From Coriobacteriales bacterium OH1046 (GTDB lineage: Bacteria > Actinomycetota > Coriobacteriia > Coriobacteriales > Atopobiaceae), in the NCBI GenBank assembly GCA_004010535.1, contig RQYE01000004.1, positions 62,001-126,000 on the forward strand: a DNA stretch of 64,000 nucleotides. Direction: 5' to 3'. The notes under the pieces are model-generated. The model was not told the DNA's origin and did not search any database. It was given only the letters and a program-made list of their open reading frames with translations. Below, one piece after another: positions 32,831-41,269 of the stretch. The first letter of the stretch is position 1. The number at the start of each line of letters is the position of its first letter. The translations under genes and the position numbers were made by a program.

Positions 32831-35305
32831 TTACGCAAGGCCGAGTTTTCTGGCAGCCTCCTCGCGCATCTTGTACTTGAGCACCTTGCCCGCCGCGTTC
32901 ATGGGGAAGCCCTCCACGAACTCGATGTAGCGGGGTACCTTGTGGCGGGCCATGCGATCCTCGATGTAGGAGCGCATCTCGTCCTCCGTCATGCTCTCCC
33001 CCTCCTTGAGCACGATGCAGGCATACGCCTCTTCCCCGTATTTGCTGTCCTGCACGCCGATGACCTGGGCATCCCGCACTTTGGGGTGGGTGTGGATGAA
33101 CTCCTCGATCTCCCTGGGGTAGATGTTCTCCCCACCGCGGATGATCATGTCCTTCAGACGGCCCGTGATGCGGTAGTTTCCCTGCTCGTCGCGGCAGGCG
33201 AGATCACCCGAGTGGAGCCAGCCGTCGGCATCGACGGTCTCCTCGGTGGCCTTGGGCATCTTGTAATAGCCCTTCATGGTGTTATAGCCCCGGGAGCAGA
33301 ACTCGCCGCTCTCGCCATCCGCAAGCTCGCGGCCCGTCTCGGTGTCGATGATCTTGCATTCCACGTGGGAGAAGCTGTAGCCCACGGTATCGCAGCGCAG
33401 ATCGATTGGATCCTCCCAAGCGCTCATGGTGCTGCCGGGAGCCGACTCGGTCTGGCCGTAGACGCTCACGATGCCCCGCATGTTCATCTCATCGGGGCGT
33501 GCGGCGCGGCGCATGAGCTCGGGCGGGCAGCCGGAACCGGCCATGATGCCGGTACGCATGTGCGAGAAGTCGGTCTTGCGGTAATCCGGATGGTTGAACA
33601 GGGCGATGAACATGGTGGGGACGCCGTTGAAGCAGGTGATCTTCTCCTGCTGGATGCAGGCGAGCGACGATTTGGCCGAGAAGTACGGCAGGGGGCAGAG
33701 CGTGGCGCCGTGGGTCATGGACGAGGTCATCGAGAGCACCATGCCGAAGCAGTGGAACATGGGCACCTGGATCATCATGCGGTCGGCGGTGGAGAGCCCC
33801 ATGCGGTCGCCGATGCACTTGCCGTTGTTGACCACGTTGTAGTGGGTGAGCATGACGCCTTTCGGGAATCCCGTGGTGCCGGAGGTGTACTGCATGTTGC
33901 ACACATCGTCGGGGCGGACCCGGGCGGCCATGCCGAGGATCACCTCTTGGGACACCATCTCGGAGCGGGCCATGGCCTCCTCGAAGGTGAGGCAGCCGGG
34001 CATGTTGAAACCGACGGTGATCACGTTGCGCAGAAAGGGCAGCCTCGTGCAGTGGAGCGGCGTCTCCTTGTCGTGGGTCGCGATCTCGGGGCAGAGCTCG
34101 TTGATGATCCGGCGGTAGTTCGAATCCAAGGCGGAATCGATCATCACCAGGGTATGGGTGTCGGACTGGCGCAGCAGGTATTCGGCCTCATGGATCTTGT
34201 AGGCGGTATTGACGGTCACGAGCACGGCACCGATCTTCACCGTTGCCCAGAAGGCGATGTACCAGGCGGGCACATTGGTGGCCCAGATGGCCACCTTGGC
34301 TCCCGGACGCACGCCGAGCGATACCAGGGCGCGTGCGAAGGCATCCACGTCCTCGCGGAATTCCCCATAGGTGCGGGTGTAGTCGAGCGTGGTGTATCTG
34401 AAGGCGTACTGGTCGGGGAACTCCTCGACCATGCGGTCGAGCACCTGCGAGAAGGTCAGGTCGATGAGCTCGTCCTTCTTCCACACGTACTCGCCGGTGC
34501 CGTCGTGGTTGGGATAGAGGCGCTTCTTCTTGCCGCGCGTCTGCCCGAAGCGGCTCATGTAGTTCTCGTAGTGCGGGAGGATGATACCGTGGTCGTCCAT
34601 GCCCTCCAACCATTGGGGCTTCCACTCGAGCGAGACGAAGCCGTCGTAGTCGATGGATGCCAGGGCCCTCACCATCTCGGGAATGGGGAGGGTGCCCTCG
34701 CCGATGATGGTGTACTCGCCCCGATCGTCGGAGTCGCGCAGGTGGACATGGCGCACGTAGGCGCCCAGGTTCTTGATGGTGGCATCGGCATCCTCGCCGT
34801 GATCGCGGTAGGGGTGGTGGATCTCCCAGAGCACCGCGAGGTGATCGCTTGCGAAGCCGTCCATGAGCGCGCGCAGGCGACCGGTATCGGAATAGATGCC
34901 GGTGGTCCTGATGAGGACCGACACGCCCGAGGCTTCGGCATGGGCGAGCAGCACGCGGAGGTGCTCGCGGATCTCCTCCTCGTCATCCACGTAAGCGGGA
35001 GCGGACACGCAGGGGATCTGCATCGCACGCGCCGTGTCGATCAGCGCGCGCAGGCGTTTTACGCTCTCCGCATCCGAAAGGTCGCAGGAGCTGTCGAGGC
35101 AGGGGATGCCCAGGCCGCGCTCGCGCAGCTGGCGCGCCGTGGCCACGAGGTTGTAGCGGTCGAAGGGGCCGCCGCGCTGGACGAGGTCGTCGCGCTTGTG
35201 GAGATCGTAGACCTCGACACCCCCGAGATCGGCATCCGAGGCCGCCTCGAGCGCTTCCTCCCAACCCAAGTGCTGCCAGCCGCGCGTGGAGAATGAGAGT
35301 CTCAT
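32831..35305 (-). CDS. TIM-barrel (xylose-isomerase-like)-acyl-CoA synthetase fusion
   Basis: An 824-residue fusion. Residues 1-~250 form an AP-endonuclease-2/sugar-isomerase-like TIM barrel (LSFSTRGWQHLGWEEALEAA, GGVEVYDLHK, VLWEIHHPYRDHG, RHVHLRDSDD, YDGFVSLEWKP) with the metal-ligand Glu and His residues. Residues ~285-824 are an AMP-forming ligase (MQYTSGTTGFPKGVMLTH, YGQTESAPG, WLHSGDLACRD, RGGENIYPREIEE, NAAGKVLKYKMRE). The barrel is not part of normal ligases. It could make or modify the acid that the ligase activates. The start overlaps the stop of the synthase-like gene by four bases. Confidence 0.9.
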   Translation of the reverse strand: MRLSFSTRGWQHLGWEEALEAASDADLGGVEVYDLHKRDDLVQRGGPFDRYNLVATARQLRERGLGIPCLDSSCDLSDAESVKRLRALIDTARAMQIPCVSAPAYVDDEEEIREHLRVLLAHAEASGVSVLIRTTGIYSDTGRLRALMDGFASDHLAVLWEIHHPYRDHGEDADATIKNLGAYVRHVHLRDSDDRGEYTIIGEGTLPIPEMVRALASIDYDGFVSLEWKPQWLEGMDDHGIILPHYENYMSRFGQTRGKKKRLYPNHDGTGEYVWKKDELIDLTFSQVLDRMVEEFPDQYAFRYTTLDYTRTYGEFREDVDAFARALVSLGVRPGAKVAIWATNVPAWYIAFWATVKIGAVLVTVNTAYKIHEAEYLLRQSDTHTLVMIDSALDSNYRRIINELCPEIATHDKETPLHCTRLPFLRNVITVGFNMPGCLTFEEAMARSEMVSQEVILGMAARVRPDDVCNMQYTSGTTGFPKGVMLTHYNVVNNGKCIGDRMGLSTADRMMIQVPMFHCFGMVLSMTSSMTHGATLCPLPYFSAKSSLACIQQEKITCFNGVPTMFIALFNHPDYRKTDFSHMRTGIMAGSGCPPELMRRAARPDEMNMRGIVSVYGQTESAPGSTMSAWEDPIDLRCDTVGYSFSHVECKIIDTETGRELADGESGEFCSRGYNTMKGYYKMPKATEETVDADGWLHSGDLACRDEQGNYRITGRLKDMIIRGGENIYPREIEEFIHTHPKVRDAQVIGVQDSKYGEEAYACIVLKEGESMTEDEMRSYIEDRMARHKVPRYIEFVEGFPMNAAGKVLKYKMREEAARKLGLA

Positions 35306-36720
35306 GCCTCGGCCTCCTCGTACGCGATCTTGTTCAGCGCGTTCACGTAGGCTTGGATGCTGGAGCCCACGATATCCATCGAGATGCCGCGCCCCGAGTA
35401 GAGCCTGCCGTTCGAGAGCAGGCGGACAACCGTCTCGCCCATGGCCTCGTGGCCCTCGGTGACGGCGCGGATCTGGAAGTCATCGAGCTCGTAATGATGG
35501 TGCGTGATCTGCTCGATAGCCAGAAACGCCGCATCGATGGGGCCATCTCCCAGGGACACGCCCTCGGAGACCTCGCCGTGGTGGCTGATCTTGAGGTGCG
35601 CCATGGCGGAGATGTCGTTGCCGGTGTTGATGACATAGCTCTCCACCTGATAGGTGGGGGGAACCTGGAGCGCCACCGATGCGATGATGGCATCGAGCTC
35701 GCGGGCACCGACCCGCTCCTTGTGCTTCAAGACGTCCTGGACGGCCTCCCACACGGCTTGGCCATCCTCGCTGTTGAGCTCGTAACCCATCTCGCGTGCG
35801 GCCTTGAGCACCTCCGACACGCCATCGCCGAAGGAAAGCGCCAGATCGGGTGCCGTATCCTGCACGCCATCGTCGAACGGGGACGTCTTGTTCCTACGCG
35901 TGCTGCAGAGCCAGTCGATCTGGCTCACGATGCGGCGGAGCTCCACCATGTGCAGGCCGCATCCACCCTCGAAGAGCTCCCCGCGGGCGGAGATGACCGC
36001 CGCGATGGTGGCGAGCGAGGCGGTGTTGCCGCCGACGGCGCAGACCTTCACCTCGCGGGCGCCTGCCTGCAGGGCGGCGATCTCGCAGGCATCTGCCATG
36101 GCCATGGTATCGGCAACGGAGACGCCCACGGCAACGTCGGAGAGGGCCGGGATGTCCTTGTAGAGCGATGCCAAGAACGCGGCGAACTCGTCGCCGAGCA
36201 TGGTGCCTGCCGCATCGCAGATCGTGACGGTGGTAGCGCCGGCGGCAAGGGCGGTCTCGATGGCGGTCCTCAGAAAGGCGGGGTCGCTGCGGGTCGCGTC
36301 CTCGGCGATGAACTCCACATCGGGCGTGCGCTCCGCACAGGCAGCCACGACGGTCTCGATGCAGGCGAGCATGTCATCGGGCTTCTTGCGGGAGAGATAC
36401 TCCATCTGCACCGTGCTCACCGGAGCCGTCACTTGGAGGCGGGGATAGCGTGCGTCCTTGAGCGCGTCCCATGTTTCCCCGACGCTCTCGACGCTCAGAT
36501 CGACCGGCACGGCCAGCACGCTGTCCTTCACGGCAGATGCGATGGACTTCACGCGAAGGGCATCTGAACGTGCGGAGCTCAAGCCCTCGAGCTCGATGAC
36601 GGACACGCCGAGCTTGTCGAGCAATTTGGAGATCTCGAGCTTGCCCTTGAACGAAAGGGCTGCATCGCCGCTCTTCGCGATCTGCTTCATGGTGATGTCG
36701 CTGATTCGGATGCCGTCCAT
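35302..36720 (-). CDS. Isopropylmalate-synthase-like protein with lost active-site residues and an intact LeuA regulatory domain
   Basis: A 472-residue protein. The first ~300 residues align with the LeuA/homocitrate synthase TIM barrel (FIAEDATRSDPAFLRTAIET), and ~340-470 form a full LeuA dimerisation/allosteric domain (VPPTYQVESYVINTGND, GDGPIDAAF, GRGISMDIVGSS). The N-terminal TLRDGEQ is replaced by TMKQIAKSGDA, and the HCHND metal motif by VSVADT. Canonical chemistry (acetyl-CoA condensation) should therefore fail. It may sense leucine-like molecules or use other residues. It is the first gene of the operon; its stop overlaps the fusion ligase start. Confidence 0.85.
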   Translation of the reverse strand: MDGIRISDITMKQIAKSGDAALSFKGKLEISKLLDKLGVSVIELEGLSSARSDALRVKSIASAVKDSVLAVPVDLSVESVGETWDALKDARYPRLQVTAPVSTVQMEYLSRKKPDDMLACIETVVAACAERTPDVEFIAEDATRSDPAFLRTAIETALAAGATTVTICDAAGTMLGDEFAAFLASLYKDIPALSDVAVGVSVADTMAMADACEIAALQAGAREVKVCAVGGNTASLATIAAVISARGELFEGGCGLHMVELRRIVSQIDWLCSTRRNKTSPFDDGVQDTAPDLALSFGDGVSEVLKAAREMGYELNSEDGQAVWEAVQDVLKHKERVGARELDAIIASVALQVPPTYQVESYVINTGNDISAMAHLKISHHGEVSEGVSLGDGPIDAAFLAIEQITHHHYELDDFQIRAVTEGHEAMGETVVRLLSNGRLYSGRGISMDIVGSSIQAYVNALNKIAYEEAEA

Positions 36721-36953
36721 GGGTCTTCCAGCCTTTCAAAATCCCGATGTTCCTCGAACTCGTGCAGCCGCGCGGCCCTATGTAATTGGTTAACTGTATT
36801 TCTAAGCCCTGCATCAGTGGGCATTTGTCACCGAATCGTTACCGGAGAAGGCTCGCTTTCCCGTGCTTTGCAGGGTAGATCCCGAAGCTGTTCTTGGGCC
36901 GATGATCCGTTTACGCGCTACCATAGGAGCATCCGCACCTAGAGGGAGCTCCC

Positions 36954-37742
36954 ATGAAGATCACCGCACTGATCGAGAACACGACTGCCCGCGAGGGATG
37001 CCTCGCCGAGCACGGCCTGAGCCTTCTCATAGAGGCGAACGGTCGCGTTGCGCTCTTCGATGCGGGCCAGAGCGGGGGTGCCTTCGTCAATGCGGCAAGG
37101 CTCGGCATCGATCTCGCATCCGTCGATGCGGCGATCCTCTCGCACGGACACTACGACCACGCGAACGGCTTCCCCGCCTTCTTCGGGCGCAATGCGACCG
37201 CCCCCCTCTACGTGCATGCGGGCTACGACCTTCCCCACTTCCATGGCGAGAAGTACATCGGCGTGGCACCCGAGCTGCGGGAATGCCACCGCATCATCAA
37301 GGCGGACGATCGGGAGGATCTGGGTGGAGGCTTCACGATCATCTCCTATGCGGATCGCGAACCTGTGATCCCCATCGATTCGGATGGCCTTGAGGAGGAT
37401 GCCGGCTCTGGCCGCATACCCGAGCAGTTCCTCCACGAGCAGTACCTCATCGTCGAGGAAGGACCGATCCGCATGCTCGTGAGCGGCTGCTCGCATCGCG
37501 GCATCGCCAATATCATGCGCTGGAGCGCAGACGAGGGCATAACGCACGTCATCGGCGGTTTCCACCTCATGCGCACCCCTGCGGACGATCCGCGCATCGA
37601 GGCGGTCGCCCGCGAGCTGCTCTCCCACCCCGCATACTATCTGACCTGCCATTGCACCGGTGCGGAGCAGTACAAGCGGCTGAAGGAGCTCATGGGCGAG
37701 CGTCTCGGCTATCTCGCCGCAGGGGATGCGGTCGCATTCTAG
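36954..37742 (+). CDS. MBL-fold metallo-hydrolase
   Basis: A 262-residue metallo-beta-lactamase fold protein. The metal motif LSHGHYDHANGFP (HxHxDH) is complete, with later ligands in VSGCSHRGIANI, GGFHLM and a C-terminal CHCTG. This arrangement is common in the group annotated with the dihydropteridine-related phosphate synthase of methanogens, but there is no evidence here for that role. AGAGGGAG lies 5 bases before the ATG. It is divergent from the long operon and probably transcribed alone. Confidence 0.82.
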   Translation: MKITALIENTTAREGCLAEHGLSLLIEANGRVALFDAGQSGGAFVNAARLGIDLASVDAAILSHGHYDHANGFPAFFGRNATAPLYVHAGYDLPHFHGEKYIGVAPELRECHRIIKADDREDLGGGFTIISYADREPVIPIDSDGLEEDAGSGRIPEQFLHEQYLIVEEGPIRMLVSGCSHRGIANIMRWSADEGITHVIGGFHLMRTPADDPRIEAVARELLSHPAYYLTCHCTGAEQYKRLKELMGERLGYLAAGDAVAF

Positions 37743-37752
37743 GCGGGCGTCC

Positions 37753-38316
37753 CTAGAGGAAGAGCAGGTGGGCCAAGAGGTTTACCGCTCCGCAGCCGAG
37801 CATCACGGGCAGCGGGCTTATCTTCTTCTGATTGATGAGGTAGAACGCCCCGCAGATGACCGCAACCGAGAAGATGCCGGTTGCTAGATCGGGGGCGACC
37901 CCCTCGGGCAGAAGCGCATTCAAGCCGAGCTTGATGAAGGTCGAGGCGATGAGCGCGACGGCCATGCATTTGAGCGAGACCATGGCACCTTCCATGAGCG
38001 CGGAGTCGTGGAACCTCCTGTACAGCACCAGCAGGATCATCACGAAGATGCAGGGGATGATGATGCAGCCCACGGTGGCGGCGATGGCTCCGGGGATACC
38101 CGCGACCCGCATGCCCACGAAGGTCGCGCTATTGATGAGGATGGGACCGGGCGTGATCTCGTCGATGGCGATGAGGTCGGCGAACTCCCCATACGTCATC
38201 CAGCCCTGCACGACCACGGCCTCCTCCTCGACCAGCGGGATGGTCGCATAGGCGCCTCCGAAGGCGATGGCGCTGACCTTCATGAACGCGAGCACGATAC
38301 GGATCAGCAGGCCCAT
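37753..38316 (-). CDS. Chromate-transporter (CHR) family half-protein, second of a pair
   Basis: A 187-residue half-size CHR protein with about six membrane helices. It has the family motif AFGGAYATIPLVEEEAV with GWMTYGEFADLIAIDEITPGP, then NSATFVGMRVAGIPGA. Half-size members work as hetero-pairs encoded side by side. The start (ATG at 38316) shares its last base region with the stop of the companion gene, so they are coupled. Chromate efflux is the textbook role; sulfate-like or other anions are possible in anaerobes. Confidence 0.88.
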   Translation of the reverse strand: MGLLIRIVLAFMKVSAIAFGGAYATIPLVEEEAVVVQGWMTYGEFADLIAIDEITPGPILINSATFVGMRVAGIPGAIAATVGCIIIPCIFVMILLVLYRRFHDSALMEGAMVSLKCMAVALIASTFIKLGLNALLPEGVAPDLATGIFSVAVICGAFYLINQKKISPLPVMLGCGAVNLLAHLLFL

Positions 38317-38900
38317 CAGCTCTCCTCCCTCTTCGCGATCAGGGAGGCTTTGATAACGCCGGCGAGGGCGCAGGCGATCGCAAGATAGAGGATGGACCAG
38401 CCGGAAAGCCTCACGTAGAGGAATGCGAGGATCATGATGATGAGGGGATACGCCCCGCGTCCCTTCGTGACGTTGACGAAAAGCCCGATGATGACATCGA
38501 GCAGCATGCCCACCACGCCGAGCTGCATGCCGCGCATGAAGAGGTATACGAACTCATTGCTGACGATGACCTGGTAGAACGCCGTGACGATGATCATCAC
38601 GACGAGCGGAGGCAGGATGCAGCCCACGACTGCTGCAAGCGAGCCCAAAAAGCCCGCGCTCTGGTAGCCCACGACCATCGAGGCATTGACGGCCATGGCA
38701 CCGGGCGCGCTCTGGACGATGGCGATGAGATCCGCCATCTCGTCCTCGGTGAACCATTCGCGTTTGTTGACGAAGTCATCCTTCATCACGGCGAGGATAG
38801 CATAGCCGGAGTTGGCGGTCATGCTGATGGTGAAGGTGGCGAGGAACAGCGGCAGGAGCTTGCCAAGCCTGCTGCTCCTATCCTTGCCGTCTCGACTCAT
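38316..38900 (-). CDS. Chromate-transporter (CHR) family half-protein, first of a pair
   Basis: A 194-residue companion of the downstream CHR gene, again with six helices and the motifs NSGYAILAVMKDDFVNKREWF and ADLIAIVQSAPGAMAVNASM. The opposite inside/outside charge pattern of paired half-proteins is expected but not checked. The ATG at 38900 has AAAGGAA six bases upstream; a start six codons earlier is open. Confidence 0.88.
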   Translation of the reverse strand: MSRDGKDRSSRLGKLLPLFLATFTISMTANSGYAILAVMKDDFVNKREWFTEDEMADLIAIVQSAPGAMAVNASMVVGYQSAGFLGSLAAVVGCILPPLVVMIIVTAFYQVIVSNEFVYLFMRGMQLGVVGMLLDVIIGLFVNVTKGRGAYPLIIMILAFLYVRLSGWSILYLAIACALAGVIKASLIAKREES

Positions 38901-38979
38901 CGCATTCCTTTGGGCCATCCGTCATCCAACGCCGTACAGTATAGGACAAGGACGGGCGCGATAGTGGCGAATCAGGCGC

Positions 38980-39435
38980 TCAGCCAAGCTCGCCGAGCAT
39001 CTGCGCTGGGTTATCCGCTGCCGCAACCTTGTCGAAGGCACGCACGATGGTGCCCTCCTCGTCGATGAGATAGGTCGTGCGGACGACGCCCAGGGAAACC
39101 TTGCCGTAGAGTTTCTTCTCCTTCCAGACGTCATATGCCTGGATGGCGATCTTCTCGGTATCGGAGAGCAGGGTGAAGGGCAGGCCGTATTTCTCCTCGA
39201 AACGCTTATGCGAGGCGACGCTATCCTTGCTGATGCCGATGACCACGGCCCCCTTCTCCCGGAACTGCGGGTACAGCTCTCCGAAGGAGCAGGCCTGCTT
39301 GGTGCAGCCCGCCGTCATGTCCTTGGGATAGAAATACAGGACCACCTTCTGCCCGCGCCAATCCGAAAGCGAGCGCATCTCGCCGTTCTGATCGGGCAGG
39401 GAGAATTCAGGCGCCTTGGTTCCGACTTCCAGCAT
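38980..39435 (-). CDS. bcp: Thiol peroxidase / peroxiredoxin of the BCP (PrxQ) type
   Basis: A 151-residue peroxiredoxin. The peroxidatic Cys in the TAGCTKQAC context with the resolving Cys five residues later is the BCP/PrxQ pattern. FYPKDMTAG precedes it, and VVRTTYLIDEEGTI is the usual C-terminal strand. It reduces hydrogen peroxide and lipid peroxides with thioredoxin. Start at MLEVGTKAPEFSL has GGAGG eight bases upstream. It is a single gene, consistent with oxidative defence in an anaerobe. Confidence 0.93.
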   Translation of the reverse strand: MLEVGTKAPEFSLPDQNGEMRSLSDWRGQKVVLYFYPKDMTAGCTKQACSFGELYPQFREKGAVVIGISKDSVASHKRFEEKYGLPFTLLSDTEKIAIQAYDVWKEKKLYGKVSLGVVRTTYLIDEEGTIVRAFDKVAAADNPAQMLGELG

Positions 39436-39833
39436 CGCAGGCCTCCGATCGATCGTCCGGTTCGGGCATGATGACAGTATGACAGGAAGGATGCCCTGCC
39501 GCATCCCCCGGCAACGGACCCGATGCAAGCGACGGAGCGGAGGGCGAACGGAGCAGCGCGAGCCGCAGGCCGAGTTCCAGGTCCTGTCAACCCCCTCTAT
39601 TCCGGATGCCCCACAAAACTCCGGTTTGTATGCTCCGAGCATACAAGCTGCAAAATCTTTCGGTTTATACTAGGAACGGAACCGCAGAAGGCGGGAGAAG
39701 GAATTGCAGGCGATGCTTTTTCAGATAGAGCTTTGACAGGCGGATAGAGGACAAAGAACGCGGCCACTGCGTAGGAAGTGGTGGGTACCACGCCCGAAAC
39801 AAGTGGCGGAAAGAGTACACGAGGTAGAAGGGC

Positions 39834-41114
39834 ATGGATAACATCGGTAAGACATTCAAAGGCCTGCCGCTGGAAGAAGATGCTTCTGCAGACGTGGCTG
39901 CAGAGTCGGCAGATACCCAGGTTGCGCCAGAGCCTGTAGACCCGACGGCCGTCCAAGCTGCACCCGAGCCCGTAGACCCGGCAGATGCTCAGGTTGCGCC
40001 AGAGCCTGTAGACCCGACGGCCGCCCAAGCCGCACCCGAACCCGTAGACCCGACGGCCGTCCAAGCTGCACCCGAGCCCGCCGAAGTTCCACCCGCGCCC
40101 GAGGCCGTACCTGCAGCGCCAGCTCCCAAGAAGGCCAAGCCATGGATGCTGGCGATCGGGATCCTCGCTGCCATCGGCATCATAGCCGGTATCGCCTTCG
40201 CGATCTTCGAATCGAAACGCGCCGAGGCGTACGAGCAGGCGATGGCGTATTACAATACGGGCCAGTATACGGAGGCCGCAGAGGCCTTCGAAGAGCTCGG
40301 GGACTACGAGGATTCCGAGACGTGGCACGAGAAGGCCACCCTCTGGCTTCAGGCGCAGGCGGCGGAGGCCCGCGCCGGCGAGGATCCCGCTGCTTGGGAA
40401 AGCGCCGCCTCGATCTACAGGTCGATTGGGGACAGCAGGGCCGCCGCGGCAGCCACGAACTGCCTCGATGCGGCCTCCTACTACACGGCCAAGGGCCTGA
40501 TGGCGGAAGGGAAGTGGACCGAGGCCGGCGAGCTCCTCTCCGATCTCGCAGACAAAGGCTACCAAGATGCCGGCGACCTGAGGATGGAGTGCGCCGTTCA
40601 CGTAACCTACGAGGAGGCCGAAGCGCTCTATGCGGAGGGACGCTACTACGATGCGTACGTGACGTACAACTCCATCTCCGAGGCATCCTACGAGGACCTG
40701 CCGGATATGGGCGAGAAGGCGCAGTCGTGCATCCAGAGCTTCCCGGAGGCCGGCGTTGTATACAGGAACGGCGATTATCCCGATCAGAATTGCGAGCTCT
40801 CCATCGACAACTCGGGGCACTCGAATGCCTACTACAAGCTCTATATGGGCGATACCCTGATCTTGACGGTATTCATCCCGGAGGACGGCTATGCGACGTT
40901 CATGCTCCCGGCCGGGACATATCGGATGAACAAGGGCTATGGCACCATGTGGTTCGGCACGGATGACATGTTCGGCGATGAGGGATCCTATTGGAGGTGC
41001 AACTTCGGCGGCAGCGAGGAATTCACGCTCGAAGCTTGGTCCGGATACGAGATCACATCAGGCGGAGGGGGAACGCCGATAAGCACCGACTCATCCGATC
41101 GTGGATCGATATAG
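39834..41114 (+). CDS. Membrane protein with Pro/Ala/Asp repeats and TPR-like outer domain
   Basis: A 426-residue protein. Residues 29-76 are four 12-residue repeats of the form QxAPEPVDPTAV, followed by a Pro/Ala-rich stretch. One membrane helix (AIGILAAIGIIAGIAFAIF) lies at ~105-123 after a KKAKPW cytoplasmic cap. Beyond it is a TPR-like array (YYNTGQYTEAAEAFEELGDY, CLDAASYYTAKGLMAEGKWT, AEGRYYDAYVTYNSIS). The C-terminal ~130 residues form a separate beta-rich domain (SIDNSGHSNAYYKLYMGD, FMLPAGTYRMNKGYGTMWFG). Function unknown; it is a type II-like anchored surface protein. Confidence 0.75.
   Translation: MDNIGKTFKGLPLEEDASADVAAESADTQVAPEPVDPTAVQAAPEPVDPADAQVAPEPVDPTAAQAAPEPVDPTAVQAAPEPAEVPPAPEAVPAAPAPKKAKPWMLAIGILAAIGIIAGIAFAIFESKRAEAYEQAMAYYNTGQYTEAAEAFEELGDYEDSETWHEKATLWLQAQAAEARAGEDPAAWESAASIYRSIGDSRAAAAATNCLDAASYYTAKGLMAEGKWTEAGELLSDLADKGYQDAGDLRMECAVHVTYEEAEALYAEGRYYDAYVTYNSISEASYEDLPDMGEKAQSCIQSFPEAGVVYRNGDYPDQNCELSIDNSGHSNAYYKLYMGDTLILTVFIPEDGYATFMLPAGTYRMNKGYGTMWFGTDDMFGDEGSYWRCNFGGSEEFTLEAWSGYEITSGGGGTPISTDSSDRGSI
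39918..40061 (+). repeat. Four in-frame 36-bp coding repeats (12-residue units)
   Basis: Four near-identical 36-bp units encode Q-V/A-APEPVDP-T/A-A-V-like text, with a fifth degenerate unit after 40061. Nucleotide identity between units is high, so copy number is likely to vary between strains by slippage without frameshift. Confidence 0.85.
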
Positions 41115-41163
41115 GCAGGGAGTTGCACCGGGATTAGGAAGCCTGGAAGCCGAGATGCATGCG

Positions 41164-41198
41164 CCGCCGCCTTTGGATAGCCAGTCCAGAGGCGGCGG
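41164..41198. terminator. GC-rich hairpin between the convergent TPR protein and glycosyltransferase genes
   Basis: CCGCCGCCTTTGGA pairs with TCCAGAGGCGGCGG around a seven-base loop, one mismatch/bulge. It lies 50 bases after the plus-strand stop and 72 bases past the minus-strand stop. There is no long T-tract. Confidence 0.6.
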
Positions 41199-41269
41199 TA
41201 TCTGTCACCGGTTCAACGACAGGGCTGGGGAAAAAGCACTTCATATTTTCTGCGGGATCCGTCTCGAAA

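Noticed and set aside
30953-35296. Very long plus-strand frames (491 and 951 codons) opposite the two acyl-CoA ligases
   Set aside because: Antisense of strongly codon-biased genes; the minus strand encodes full ligase motifs.
39918-40061. Repeat block considered as CRISPR or VNTR outside genes
   Set aside because: Units are in frame, contiguous and code for Pro/Ala/Asp text inside a membrane protein.
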